This document shows positions 43,746 to 54,559 of a stretch of 64,000 nt of DNA, piece by piece; position 1 is the stretch's first letter, and every line of letters begins with the position of its first letter. Source of the stretch: Malaya genurostris. Its lineage: Eukaryota; Arthropoda; Insecta; Diptera; Culicidae. The stretch covers positions 295,540,314-295,604,313 of the forward strand of contig NC_080572.1 of the NCBI RefSeq assembly GCF_030247185.1, given 5' to 3'. The position numbers and the translations under genes were made by a program. Under the pieces are notes generated by a model. It saw only the letters and a program-made list of their open reading frames with translations, did no database searches and was not told the origin of the DNA.

Positions 43746-46025
43746 TATTTATATTGACATTTTTACCTTTGTTTTGATGTATTAACCATATTTGTACGTC
43801 AATTCGTTACCGAGATACAGATGATTTTATTATTCCGGATTCTAAATATACAAGCTTTATTTGATACCAGACTGCGAAAATTCATCGGCTCCGCGAAGGA
43901 ATATTTTGCAAGACCGGACGAGATCAAAAAGTGGACATGTAAATCAATAGTAACATGGAATAGACATGGGTTGAATCGAGATTTTGATTGAAAACCTTCA
44001 TCAATGCAAAACTAGATTGGATTGCATTGAATTTTCAATCAATATAACTGTATCTTTCAATGAACGCTTAGTTTGCGATTAAAATCTATTGAAACCTACA
44101 GCATTGTAAAGCAACTTTATGTTTAATATCCTGCTCCAAATATGTGCATGAAAATAGATGTAAATTCACAAAATATTTTTGTCTGTGATACTTTTTAATA
44201 AATAATAATAAACAAATGTCGTTTCATTCTTGTCATCAAATGAGTAAAGATAATTTTTGTTCATTTGAATTAGGCTACCTGGCAAAATATTTCCATCTTG
44301 ATTTTCAGCTTGGCCCACGAGTTGGCTCGATTCTTATTGTTTTACTAGAAGCTTTGCAAATATTAATTTATATTCTCTTCCTTAAAACCTAGTTCATCGT
44401 TTTTGTGTTGAGAAATGATATACTTCTGCTTTCAGACATCAACTACATACGTAATTCGAGTGCGATGTGATTGTAGCATATCAAAAATATTATACTGGGA
44501 TAGTGGGAAAACCATCACAAAACCCGGTCGATATCCAGTTGTTCGTATACTTAATCATTATCCGTATTGTGTGCTAGTATTGTTCGGTAGGTCCAAATCA
44601 TCCTCAGTAAGTAACTAGTTTTACACACCTGAAACGAATAGAAAATAACAAACCTCATGAATTACATTGTCAAAAAAGGAAATTAAGGATTATTATCTAA
44701 AAAGTTCAAACAATGTCTAAAATAATTTCGTTCCCAAATTCCCAGCGACCCTCGGTGTACATTCCAGTAAATAATTAGAACTGTTACTGAAATTCTCTTT
44801 CTACAATAGCAGTGCGTTTCCCTTCTAAGAACGCGTGTTTTCGTTTGCCAGACTGACTGAAATCACGTTCTCCTCCTCATGGTGACGTACCGTCCTTAGG
44901 CAAATGTCACACATTCATCCTGGATGTCGACAGTGCAATGTTTGCCCACCAGCACCTGGTGTCCAATGCGATCGCACATGTCCAACACGTCTCTAGGAAT
45001 TTGACAGCGGCTCTCGTCTTCAACTTACACATTTTCGTCTAATTGCATTAATTAGATCTGATATTTTCAACCGAAGGTCGGTATCGTTCTGATGCATATG
45101 ACAGCACCGAGTACGGCCGCAGGTATGTCGTTTGCAGTGTGTGTCGCCTAGACTCCAACCTCCAACCGCTTTGGTGTTTCACCATTTCGGTAATATTTCG
45201 AGGAATATCTGGTTAGGGAAGAGGCCAACCTGAATGCTACCCGAGGGTACTGTGTGCGAAGCGAGTTAATTGACACTAAACAAGGTCTCCTTCATACCGC
45301 GGTCCTACGATGGTCGTTCCCCGAAAGGTCAACTCGCCTCGGTGAGGTCTGATAAATCCAAATTTTGCCGGGTTCAAAACTTTCCACAAGGAAACCAACT
45401 ACTGTGAAATGCTTTCATTCAAAATTATAATTCGTCGCATTGAACCCATCGTCCCCCCACCCGGGGTGTGCCAACTTTCCGCATCTTTTCCGTCACATCG
45501 CTAAGATTGATTGCACCAGATACGCCACAAAACACCGCCACCACCAGCACCCGTAACGCGACAGGTCGTGAATGCCTCTGCTGGTAGCAAAACACACACA
45601 CACGGAGAGCGATGCAATTGTACAGGAAATGACACGACTTCCTTTGCTCGTATATTTCCACCTCTGTACCATCAAAAACAACCGGATCACCAACGTCACC
45701 CGGACTTCACCGGAGGGGCCTGTTGGTTGGTGGCGTGGGGAGAGGCTCTACCGTGGAGGAGAAAATCACTGCACATTTCTCCTAGACAGCTCTCACATGC
45801 AAATGAGAACAATTCACGAAACTAGCTTTTTTTTTCGCAGTCAGTCGGCAGCTGCTGCTGAGCTGTCCAAAGAAAACGACGCAGACCAGACACAAGCCAG
45901 GGGGCGCGATTTCATTCATATTGTGCGGTATAGTACATATAGAGTGAACAGCAGCGTAGTCGATGGGGTCAATTTCAACATGGACTAATTTTATATGGTG
46001 ATTTTTGCTGTTTGAATTAATTAAT
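43746..46025. other. Unannotated DNA including one possible exon
   Basis: 43746-44430 and 44590-46020 hold nothing that I recognise. The part 44800-45960 is richer in GC and has overlapping ORFs on both strands without domain support. The candidate exon at 44436-44586 is listed separately. Confidence 0.3.
44436..44586 (+). other. Candidate internal exon (speculative)
   Basis: A 151-base open stretch is bounded by a good acceptor (tacttctgctttcag, ending at 44435) and a good donor (ttcg|gtaggt after 44586). It reads TSTTYVIRVRCDCSISKILY, WDSGKTITKPGRYPV and VRILNHYPYCVLVLFG in phase 0. I do not recognise the protein and see no neighbouring exon that would extend it. A chance ORF with good splice signals is quite possible. 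Confidence 0.18.
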
Positions 46026-46810
46026 TTTATGTAATTTGAAATCTCATTGGTTTTGTGACATTTTTAACCGCATTCAACGAAAACTAGACTAGGAAAAAAA
46101 ACACGAATGAATTAAATAGAAGAGATGAAAAGTAACTGAAAAAGGCGGGTGGATAATATCAACGACATAACTGAAGGACGTGAATACTATGAAACTGACA
46201 TTCGTCCGAATTGATTTTTCTGACAGCTCACCTACAACCACAAATACAAATGAGATTGGTTTGTTTTCATCAGGAAATTATCATTATCAAATCATTAATA
46301 AACTCTACAATACCTCTTTACCCTGTAGTTCCGGAAGCGGAAGAAGGAAATTAAGGAATTCCGTATGAATAGCCGAAGTTGGTTCGTTTGCCAACAACAA
46401 ATATGACGTACAAATTGGAACAGTTTTGAACGTAGTTAAGCCTAAAAACTGACATTCTTTGATTTTATTTTTCATATCATTTATTTTACCTCGGCTTTAC
46501 ATTCTTGTATTCTTTCGGTCGCACTTATCATAAAATAGCTGAGTTTTTTATCAACCGCATCACTGTCTTTTACCAAAATCACACACTAGTAGAAGACATC
46601 CGTAACCGTTTCGATTTCTTCATAGCGTGTACGAAATAGAACAGAACACGCATCGTTCGTTTTGTGTTTTCTTCTACCGACATTACCCACCCGCCTTTAT
46701 CGGAAACTATTAATCTGTTCTATTTAATTCATTCGTGTTTTTTCCTAGTCTAGTTTTTGTCGAATACTGTTGAAAATGTCACAAAGCCAATGGGATTTCA
46801 AATTATATAT
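46026..46810. mobile_element. Element with ~130-bp terminal inverted repeats
   Basis: The left arm (46026-46155) and the right arm (46682-46810) are inverted repeats over about 130 bases with few differences; shared words include aaaactagactaggaaaaaa, cacgaatgaattaaatag and aaaggcgggtgg. They surround about 525 bases with no long ORF. Long terminal inverted repeats of this type occur in several DNA transposon groups and foldbacks; without transposase or clear target duplication the class cannot be assigned. Part of the interior (ccctgtagttccggaagcgg) resembles family A. Confidence 0.7.
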
Positions 46811-47130
46811 CATTCATTAAATAGTTGCACTATTTATGTACCATTTAATTCCACTATTTCACTGTCACGTTATTTCACTTTCACAAAGTCACTATACTTT
46901 AATGAAGCATTACAAACGTTACAATACAGATACGCGTATTTCGGAATGTTATTTACATCCTTCTTCAGTGTATCGGTTTCATAAAACATACCCCAACGCT
47001 GTAACTTCGACAGTCTCCCGATTCTGGTTCCGAAAACAGTTATTCAATATGTCTAATATGAAACTTGGATCGATTCCTCGTGAAATTTTGATGATATTAT
47101 ACCACTAGGTGGATTAAAACAGGTTTTTGT
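46811..47130 (-). repeat. Family A repeat end
   Basis: On the minus strand it begins with cctgttttaatccacctagt (47124-47105), the same start as the copy at 5884, and continues with a diverged body to about 46990. The remaining bases to 46811 are unassigned. The neighbouring long inverted-repeat element also contains family A-like text, so it may have inserted into this copy. Confidence 0.5.
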
Positions 47131-47344
47131 CATTCAAACAGTTTCATCATAAAATTTTCTTCACAGAGCTTATTTTCAACACAATTTTAGCCAGATCTGA
47201 AAATCTCCGAAATTGAAACAAAACAATTCACTGAGGCATGCCTTTCAGGTAGCCCAGTTACTAATGCACGTTTTTTAATGAAAATACTTGTTGATTGTAA
47301 GTATTAGGTTCAAAATACTTAATTCAGAGTAGTTCAGCTTTTGA

Positions 47345-47526
47345 TGGACGCTGGTCTTACAAGCCAGTTGTCGTATGTTCGAGCCCCGACCTGGAAGAAT
47401 TCATAGTGTTAGTAGGATCCATAGTACTAGCTATGCAATGATTCTGTACACTAAGAATCGGCTGCGAAGTCTGTTGAAACAGAAAGGCCAAATTCCACAA
47501 AAGGAATGTAATGCCAAGACTTTGAC
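47345..47526 (+). mobile_element. tRNA-derived SINE, copy 2, with 11-bp target duplications
   Basis: The copy shares its body with the SINE at 7726-7930 (ctatgcaatgattctgtaca, aatcggctgcgaagtctgtt, aaacagaaaggccaa). It is flanked by perfect tcagcttttga at 47334-47344 and 47527-47537. The A-box half of the tRNA-derived head is missing while the B-box-like gttcgagccccgac is present, so it was truncated at the 5' side when it inserted. There is no homopolymer A tail. Confidence 0.8.
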
Positions 47527-47569
47527 TCAGCTTTTGAAGCGATCCAGTCGTCAAGTCATTTTTCCTAAT

Positions 47570-48520
47570 CTTCATAACCCTAGTAAAGTGCTACTCAGTA
47601 TTTGGGTGAAACAACCAAAGGAAAACAAATGATAATCGAAAGCCAAATTAGTCTGGGGAGTATGGCGGGTGGGACAAAGGTTTCTGTTGAGTTCAGAAAT
47701 GATGTTTTTGATTGCTTTCGTGGAGACGTTGTCGTGCTGCAAAATGAATTGCTCATGTTTTATGGAGCATTCAAGCCGTTTTTCGAGCAATGCTTGATTT
47801 AATGGTCACCATCTGCTATTAATATTTACAGTTTTGGATCCCACCAAATGCCCAACATCGTTTTCTCTCGAGCAGTAATTCTCTATAGTTGAGATTCATT
47901 TTTGATCTCCATGATTCGGTGCAAAAAAAACCTCTGTTCCTTATCGAGAAGGCAAAATTAGCTCACCGTTTTTTGCTTTCCCAGCTTTGTATCATTCTGC
48001 TCATGAGGAAAACATTTTCTCGCCATCTAAATCTATCTCATGAAGTAAAGACGATCATTGTCTTCGTTCAGCAAATTTCTATGTATGACCTTCCAGTTCT
48101 TTGTCTTTCACGCTAGTGCATTAAAAGTGCGCTAGATTGACCACTACCGAAGCATGTGAGCTGGATCAGTCCTTGTAAACAAAAAACACAACAGAAAAAA
48201 AATTAACGCTTTCCAAAAGAAAACCTAGATCACTTTTGTACTCAAAGTGGTTTTTTTTTGACAAGGTTTACATGTACAGAAAACTTGATAGGATTCTGAA
48301 AGGGTGCTACCAACATTTGTTCAGAATGACGCGAAATTCGGGATTCGCTTTTCCAAAATACCTCTGTATGTAGCTTTATTAGCAAGCAAATGCCCAAAAG
48401 TCAATATATTGACACCTAGTTGTTTAAGGTTGATTTGATTAGAAAAATGAACGACCATGCCGAGCTTTCTGAGTGATTCACCCATTTGCTTAAGAACTGC
48501 TTCGGCTTCCACATAAATTT
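47570..48520 (-). pseudogene. Mariner transposase relic of another subfamily
   Basis: On the minus strand, pieces in several frames line up with a mariner transposase: SLRKLGMVVHFSNQINLKQ and HLLANKAT (48330-48470), FLHRIM and RTMLGIWWDPK (about 47930-47835), then EKRLECSIKHEQFILQHDN (47780-47724) with the second catalytic Asp, and LAFDYHLFSFG (about 47625) where relatives have the third Asp (APSDYHLF); here it is DYHLF and so still present. A stretch near 48120-48320 does not fit and may be an insertion. GIWWD and DYHLF point to a mauritiana/cecropia-like rather than irritans mariner. Very old and inactive. Confidence 0.6.
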
Positions 48521-49521
48521 TGCACCGGCAGCTTGGGTTGATTTGGATTCTTTCTCAGTCGAACTTAAAACAATGACTCGAAAATCGATTCGTAAGAGGT
48601 ATTGGCTTACGATAACTTTTCAAGAAGCGGCGGTTTTTGACCGACAGCTGTTTCATTTTCTAGAATTCAATTAAAAATAAGAATTATTTCAAGCCACATT
48701 TGTATGATTTTCATCGGTTCCAACTGCCATTAACACTCTAATTTATTAAAGCCTGTCAAGTAGATTTTGTGTTTCTGTGATTACGAGTCCAGACGATTCC
48801 GAGTTTTCTATTCTTTTTTTGTTTCGCACGTTTTTTTTTTTTTTTTTATTCAATAATATATATTAAGGCACACTGCGTTAAGCTATAAGATGCCGAGGGC
48901 ATTAATTTTACCACTTAAAATTAGAGTAATTTCTTCTATTTCGTGATGTGATTTCGAGGAGATCAGATTCCAAGGATGTAGTCTCCAACTAGTCATCGGC
49001 AGCGTCTGGTCGGTTGGAACTTGTACGCTGAATTATCCTGGTGACGTTGGTACGCATCGATGGTTTTTCGTATTCTTTCGTGTGGGTCCGCGGGAAACAC
49101 CCCCGGGCAGTTAGAACCCGGCGGGTGGCCCGCGCGTTGATCATCGTCTGGAAGGAGTGAAACAGGGAGAAATAAATGTTGTTGGAACAAGGGATAAGAA
49201 AGTGAAGTTACTTAGCTCAGCGAAAAGATCTTATTAGTTCACGTCGAGATAGTGAAAAGACGAAAGAAGGGGGAGCAAAACAAAATTAGTGTCAGCACAA
49301 AGATCTTGTTAGTTCCGAAGAAGATGGTGAACAGATGTTGGATGAGGTGTTGCGAGCGGATGTTAGGATCGAGGTTGAACTGAAATATCATCGGGGGATA
49401 AGTGAAGACTTTCTAAGGAATACTAGCTCATTTTGCAAAAAAGCAAGATTTCGTTTCGCTTTTATTTCATTGGCTTAAACATCCACGTGGAATGGGATAA
49501 AGGTTTCTGAGAGAACACAGA

Positions 49522-52500
49522 TCAGACTTGTACGTTGATGATTTTTATGAACTGGTATAAGAGTGACATATAGGGAAGGTCTCGATGAGCCAACACGTCT
49601 CGTACTGGAACCCCGGGTGATATACCTCGGGCCCGAAGGGAGTCCATTAGCTGCGATCTGGCGCCACAATACTCGGTACATGCCCAGACAATATGTTCGA
49701 TGTCGTGATAACCCTTACCGCAAGTGCATAGACCGCTCTCCACGAGGCCGATACGCCGGAGGTGTGCATCCAAGGTGTTATGATTAGACATGAGCCGGGA
49801 CATCACACGAATGAAATCACGACCCACATTCATCCCTCTGAACCAAGGTTTCGTCGATACCTTCGGGATAATGGAGTGTAACCATCGTCCCAGCTCCCCA
49901 TTACTCCATGAAGTTTGCCAACTTTCGAGAGTCCTTCGACGAGATATACTGAAAAATTCGTTGAAGCAAATTGGTCTTTCGTAAATTTCACCATTTAATG
50001 CGCCCGCCTTGGCCAATGAGTCTGCCTTTTCATTGCCCGGAATGGAACAATGCGAAGGGACCCAGACTAACGATATTGAATAAGACCGTTCAGATAAAGT
50101 TCTCAAATGTTCCCGTATTTTCCCCAGGAAATATGGGGGATACTTTCCTGGCTTCATTGCCCGGAGAGCTTCTATTGAGCTTAGACTGTCCGTGACAATG
50201 AAGTAATGGTCTTTGGGCAAGGTTTCAATGATCTCGAGGGTGTACTGAATAGCAGCTAATTCTGCGACGTAAACTGAAGCCGGATCACTGAGTTTGTAAG
50301 AAGCGGTGATGTTCTGATTGAAGATACCGAAGCCTGTGGACCCGTCTAGATTTGATCCGTCAGTGTAAAACATTTTTTCACAGTCGACTGCTCTAAACTT
50401 ATTGTAAAAAATATTAGGGGTCACTTGAGGGCGTATGTAACCCGGAATTCCACGAATCTCTTCTCTCATGGATGTGTCGAAAAACACAGTAGAATCAGAA
50501 GTATCCAACAAATGAGCACGGTTGAAAGCAAACGAAGAAGGATTAATATTCTGGGCCATGTAATCAAAATACAAGGACATAAAACGGGTCTGAGAATTAA
50601 GCTCGATAAGCCTTTCGAAGTTTTCAATCACCATCGGATTCAAGATATCGCATCGGATTAGCAATCGATATGAGAGATCCCAGAATCGGTTTTTCAATGG
50701 TAAGACGCCCGCGAGCACTTCGAGACTCATCGTATGAGTCGACTGCATGCAACCTAAGGCAATACGCAAACAACGATACTGAATTCTTTCCAGCTTGATA
50801 AAATGGGTGTTCGCCGCGGATCGGAAGCAGAAGCATCCGTATTCCATTACGGACAATATCGTTGTTTGGTACAGCCTGATCAGGTCTCCTGGGTGGGCAC
50901 CCCACCATGATCCAGTTATTGTACGAAGAAAGTTGATTCTCTGATGGCATTTCTGTTTCAGATACCTAATATGACATCCCCAGGTACCTTTTGAGTCGAA
51001 CCAGACCCCGAGATATTTAAATGTGAAGACCTGAGCTATGGTTCCACCCCCTAGTTGAAGCTGTAATTGTGCTGGTTCTCGCTTCCTCGAAAATACAACC
51101 AGCTCAGTTTTCTCCGTAGAGAACTCGATACCCATTTGAAGAGCCCATGTCGACAAGTTGTCGAGGGTATCTTGCAGTGGTCCTTGGAGATCGGCAGCTT
51201 TGGGTCCTATAATAGACACAACGCTGTCGTCGGCAAGTTGTCTTAGCGTGCAAGATGTGTTGATACATTCATCGATATTACTTACGTAAAAATTGTATAA
51301 AAGGGGGCTTAAGCATGAGCCCTGAGGAAGACCCATGTAGCTGAATCGTATTGTCGACAAATCACCATGCGCGAAGTACATGTGTTTCTCAGCCAATAGA
51401 TTATACAAAAAGTTATTCAAAATCGGTGAAAGACCATGCTGATGCAGCTTCTCACATAAGATATTTATAGAAACCGAGTCAAAAGCCCCCTTGATGTCTA
51501 TGAAAACTGATGCCATTTGTTCTTTACGAGCAAATGCCATTTGAATTTCTGTTGTGAGCAACGCATGACAATCGTTCGTTCCTTTGCCTTTGCGGAAACC
51601 AAATTGTGTATCTGAAAGCAAGCCATTAGTCTCGACCCAATTGTCTAAACGAAAGAGAATCATTTTTTCAAACAACTTCCGGATGCAGGAGAGCATAGCA
51701 ATCGGCCGATACGAATTGTGATCGGAGGCTGGTTTCCCAGGTTTTTGAATGGCGATAACTCTCACTTGTCTCCAGTCATGAGGGACAATATTACCCTCGA
51801 GGAACTTGTTGAATATATTCAACAAGCGCCTTTTGGCAGAGTCAGGCAGATTTTTCAACAAGTTGAATTTAATTCTGTCTAGCCCCGGGGCTTTATTGTT
51901 ACATGACAGAAGCGCAAGTGAGAGCTCTACCATCGAAAACGATGTTTCGTTTGTATTCGATATCGCGACGCGGGAGATCTTCTGTTCCGGAACAGAATCG
52001 GGGCATACTTTTTTAGCGAAATCGAATATCCAGCTGTTAGAATATTCCTCGCTTTCGTTCGTCGTGTTTTGGTTACGCATTCGTCGAGCAGTGTTCCAAA
52101 GAGTGCTCATCGATGTTTCTTTTGTTAATCCGTCAACAAACCGTCGCCAATAACCTAGTTTCTTTGCTTTAACTAAGTTCTTCATTCGCTTGTCTAGCGC
52201 CGTGTAATTCCGATAATTATCAGATGTTCCGTTTTTTCTGAATTGTTTGAATGCTAGAGATCTTTCAGCGTTCAGAGATGAGCACTTTTTGTCCCACCAC
52301 GGGTTGGGAGGACGGATGTTAGTTTTCGCGCCGGGTACACGTTTCGTCTGAGCTTGAATCGCGGAGTCGAGAATCAAGCCAGCCAAAAACGTGTACTCTT
52401 CCTCCGGAGGAAGTTCTTGTGTTGTTTCTATTTTCTCAGATATTAAGATTGCGTAGCATTTCCAATCAATATTTCGTGTGAGGTCATACGAAACATTGAT

Positions 52501-53202
52501 TGTCTCCAATGGTCTCAATCCCTTGGCGACTGAAATTACGATAGGTAGATGATCGCTACCATGGGGATCAGGGATTGCCTCCCACTTGCAATCTAGTCGT
52601 AACGAGGTCGAGCAAAGGGATAAATCCAGCGCACTTGGTCTTGCTGGTGGTGCAGGAATCCGTGTCATTTCTCCCGTATTCAAGATTGTCATATTGAAGT
52701 TGTCGCAAATATCATGGATCATAGCTGATCTGTTGTCATCATGAAGACAACCCCATCCCATACCGTGAGAGTTGAAGTCTCCTAAAACTAACGTCGGCGC
52801 AGGAAGAAGTTGCATGATATCGCTGAGCCATTGGAACCCAACCGAGACTCTTGGGGGAATGTAAATGGAAGCAATGCAAAGGTCCTTGCCTTTGATTGTG
52901 ATATGACATGCGACCACTTCAATACCTGGTATCGAGGGGAGGTTAATTCGATAGAAAGAATAGCACTTTTTGATCCCCAAAAGTACTCCTCCGTAGGGGT
53001 TATCTCGATCCAAGCGAATAATGTTAAAATCGTGGAAGTTGAGGGAAATATTTGAAGTCAACCAGGTTTCACATAATGCAAACGCGTCACATTTCACACT
53101 ATTTATTAAAATTTTGAAGGAATCAATTTTCGGGATAATACTTCTGCAATTCCACTGTAAGACAGTGATTGAATCCTCAACCCCGTTCGATGAGTTAGCC
53201 AT
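49522..53202 (-). CDS. ORF2 (endonuclease-reverse transcriptase-RNase H) of I-element 3
   Basis: From ATG at 53202 (MANSSNGVED) it is 1226 residues, identical in length to ORF2 of element 2. Endonuclease: VLQWNCRSIIPKIDSF, LCETWLTSN, GGVLLGIKK, LVLGDFNSHGMGWG and SDHLPI. RT: QKPGKPASDHNSYRPIAMLS, QFGFRKGKGTNDC, FIDIKGAFDSVS, GLPQGSCLSPLLYNF, QLADDSVVS and FKYLGVWFD. RNase H: FYTDGSNLDG, AELAAIQY, VTDSLSSIEAL and WVPSHCSIPGNEKADSLAK. The C-terminus has CTCGKGYHDIEHIVWAC. All catalytic residues are visible and no stop or frameshift interrupts. The start overlaps the ORF1 stop as ATGGCTAA. It probably encodes an active enzyme, subject to confirmation that no missense change is harmful. Confidence 0.93.
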   Translation of the reverse strand: MANSSNGVEDSITVLQWNCRSIIPKIDSFKILINSVKCDAFALCETWLTSNISLNFHDFNIIRLDRDNPYGGVLLGIKKCYSFYRINLPSIPGIEVVACHITIKGKDLCIASIYIPPRVSVGFQWLSDIMQLLPAPTLVLGDFNSHGMGWGCLHDDNRSAMIHDICDNFNMTILNTGEMTRIPAPPARPSALDLSLCSTSLRLDCKWEAIPDPHGSDHLPIVISVAKGLRPLETINVSYDLTRNIDWKCYAILISEKIETTQELPPEEEYTFLAGLILDSAIQAQTKRVPGAKTNIRPPNPWWDKKCSSLNAERSLAFKQFRKNGTSDNYRNYTALDKRMKNLVKAKKLGYWRRFVDGLTKETSMSTLWNTARRMRNQNTTNESEEYSNSWIFDFAKKVCPDSVPEQKISRVAISNTNETSFSMVELSLALLSCNNKAPGLDRIKFNLLKNLPDSAKRRLLNIFNKFLEGNIVPHDWRQVRVIAIQKPGKPASDHNSYRPIAMLSCIRKLFEKMILFRLDNWVETNGLLSDTQFGFRKGKGTNDCHALLTTEIQMAFARKEQMASVFIDIKGAFDSVSINILCEKLHQHGLSPILNNFLYNLLAEKHMYFAHGDLSTIRFSYMGLPQGSCLSPLLYNFYVSNIDECINTSCTLRQLADDSVVSIIGPKAADLQGPLQDTLDNLSTWALQMGIEFSTEKTELVVFSRKREPAQLQLQLGGGTIAQVFTFKYLGVWFDSKGTWGCHIRYLKQKCHQRINFLRTITGSWWGAHPGDLIRLYQTTILSVMEYGCFCFRSAANTHFIKLERIQYRCLRIALGCMQSTHTMSLEVLAGVLPLKNRFWDLSYRLLIRCDILNPMVIENFERLIELNSQTRFMSLYFDYMAQNINPSSFAFNRAHLLDTSDSTVFFDTSMREEIRGIPGYIRPQVTPNIFYNKFRAVDCEKMFYTDGSNLDGSTGFGIFNQNITASYKLSDPASVYVAELAAIQYTLEIIETLPKDHYFIVTDSLSSIEALRAMKPGKYPPYFLGKIREHLRTLSERSYSISLVWVPSHCSIPGNEKADSLAKAGALNGEIYERPICFNEFFSISRRRTLESWQTSWSNGELGRWLHSIIPKVSTKPWFRGMNVGRDFIRVMSRLMSNHNTLDAHLRRIGLVESGLCTCGKGYHDIEHIVWACTEYCGARSQLMDSLRARGISPGVPVRDVLAHRDLPYMSLLYQFIKIINVQV

Positions 53203-54559
53203 CGAAGGATACAATCACTGAAAGGAGGGGCCATGTAGCAGTCAACTGCTTCAAAAATGTTCTAACTGTTGGCATAAATGTCATAATCATACTTTTAAGA
53301 GGATCAGTAATATTGAAGGTTCTGAAAATCCAGTCCACAATATCAGAGAATTTCAGTAGTCCAGCACTTGATTGATTCTCTAGTTGAATTTTAGGGGTAC
53401 TGGGGGTGTTTGTTGTACCAGGAAGTGATGGAAATTCTTGGTCTGATCTTAAGTTTGCCAGACCAGGAGCCTTTTGCTTCGGTTTCTGTGAAGCACTTCC
53501 CCGTGTTGTAACTTTGTTGATCCCCGCAGAGGACACCCTTGGGCCTTTACAAGGCAGTTTAGGAGATGAGGTTGGCTTTCTTTTCCTAGAACCGCTAGGC
53601 ATAGCAAAGGATGTTCCCTCTTGAGGGTCATCGGAGTCAATCTCGTCAGAAGGCAAACAATCATAAAGGTTTACCGATTCGACAGGTGTCATGGCGTTCT
53701 TCAGCATCTCTGCGAAGGTGCGCTTGGAGCGTTCTTTAAGAGATCGCTTCAATTTTTCCCCGCGCAGTTTGTATGTGGGGCATGAACTCAATTCATGTGG
53801 ATTTTCCCCACAGTAAAGGCACTTTTCAGCTTTTTTACCGCAGGAATCATCCACATGGTCCCCCCCACATTTGATGCATCTCTGTTTATTGCCGCAATAG
53901 GTGGCTGTATGGCCCAACTGCTTGCAGTTGGTGCAATTCATCACCCGCGGCACAAAAAGTCGAACCGGTAAGCGAACTCTGTCCAGAAGGATGAAGTTAG
54001 GAAGAACTGATCCAGCAAAAGTCACTCGAAACGAGCCTGATGGAGAATATGTTTTTGTATTATCCTCTGCAATTTTTATTGAATTCAATTGCTTGCAGTC
54101 CAATATTTTTACCTTCTGAAGTGTAGGGTCCCTGAAACAACCAACCCCATGCTTCAGAAGGTCTTCGCAATTCAGGCTCGCTTCCGTGACCACGCCGTCA
54201 ATTTCTACTTCTCGCGCTGGTATGTAGACTCGATAGCTCCGTGTAAAAGCATCGTGGCGAGCGATCTTATTCGCCTGCTCTATAGTTTTTACGACCACTT
54301 TCAATTTCTTTGCTCGAACCTTTGTTATCTGAATCACGTCCGGATAATGTTTAGCCAGTTCGCGCGATATTTGCATCAAATTAAGCGGTTCATCTTTTTT
54401 GGACCGGAAATATACCACATAAGGCCCAGCAGAACCGATCGGCCACACGCGAGTACGAGGGGGATTGTCAGAGGAAGGAAGATCATTTTGGTCTTCTATA
54501 AAATCCATATTGATGAGGGGTTTGCCATTTGAGGGGGAAAGGCCTCCACCCTCGCTCAT
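53195..54559 (-). CDS. ORF1 (Gag-like, three zinc knuckles) of I-element 3
   Basis: I chose the ATG at 54559 (MSEGGGLSPSNG), giving 454 residues; the open frame extends eight codons further but only to a GTG. The protein lacks the Pro-rich repeat of element 2. The conserved central domain shows AGPYVVYFRSKK and RVRLPVRLFVPRVMNC. Knuckles at roughly residues 215-275 are CTNCKQLGHTATYC, CIKCGGDHVDDSC and CLYCGENPHELSSC. A basic, Ser-rich linker (KRKPTSSPKLP) leads to the conserved C-terminus LLKFSDIVDWIFRTFNITDP and SFDG. The frame is intact. A 6-bp stem (gtgaag/cttcac) ends six bases before the start codon. Confidence 0.9.
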   Translation of the reverse strand: MSEGGGLSPSNGKPLINMDFIEDQNDLPSSDNPPRTRVWPIGSAGPYVVYFRSKKDEPLNLMQISRELAKHYPDVIQITKVRAKKLKVVVKTIEQANKIARHDAFTRSYRVYIPAREVEIDGVVTEASLNCEDLLKHGVGCFRDPTLQKVKILDCKQLNSIKIAEDNTKTYSPSGSFRVTFAGSVLPNFILLDRVRLPVRLFVPRVMNCTNCKQLGHTATYCGNKQRCIKCGGDHVDDSCGKKAEKCLYCGENPHELSSCPTYKLRGEKLKRSLKERSKRTFAEMLKNAMTPVESVNLYDCLPSDEIDSDDPQEGTSFAMPSGSRKRKPTSSPKLPCKGPRVSSAGINKVTTRGSASQKPKQKAPGLANLRSDQEFPSLPGTTNTPSTPKIQLENQSSAGLLKFSDIVDWIFRTFNITDPLKSMIMTFMPTVRTFLKQLTATWPLLSVIVSFDG

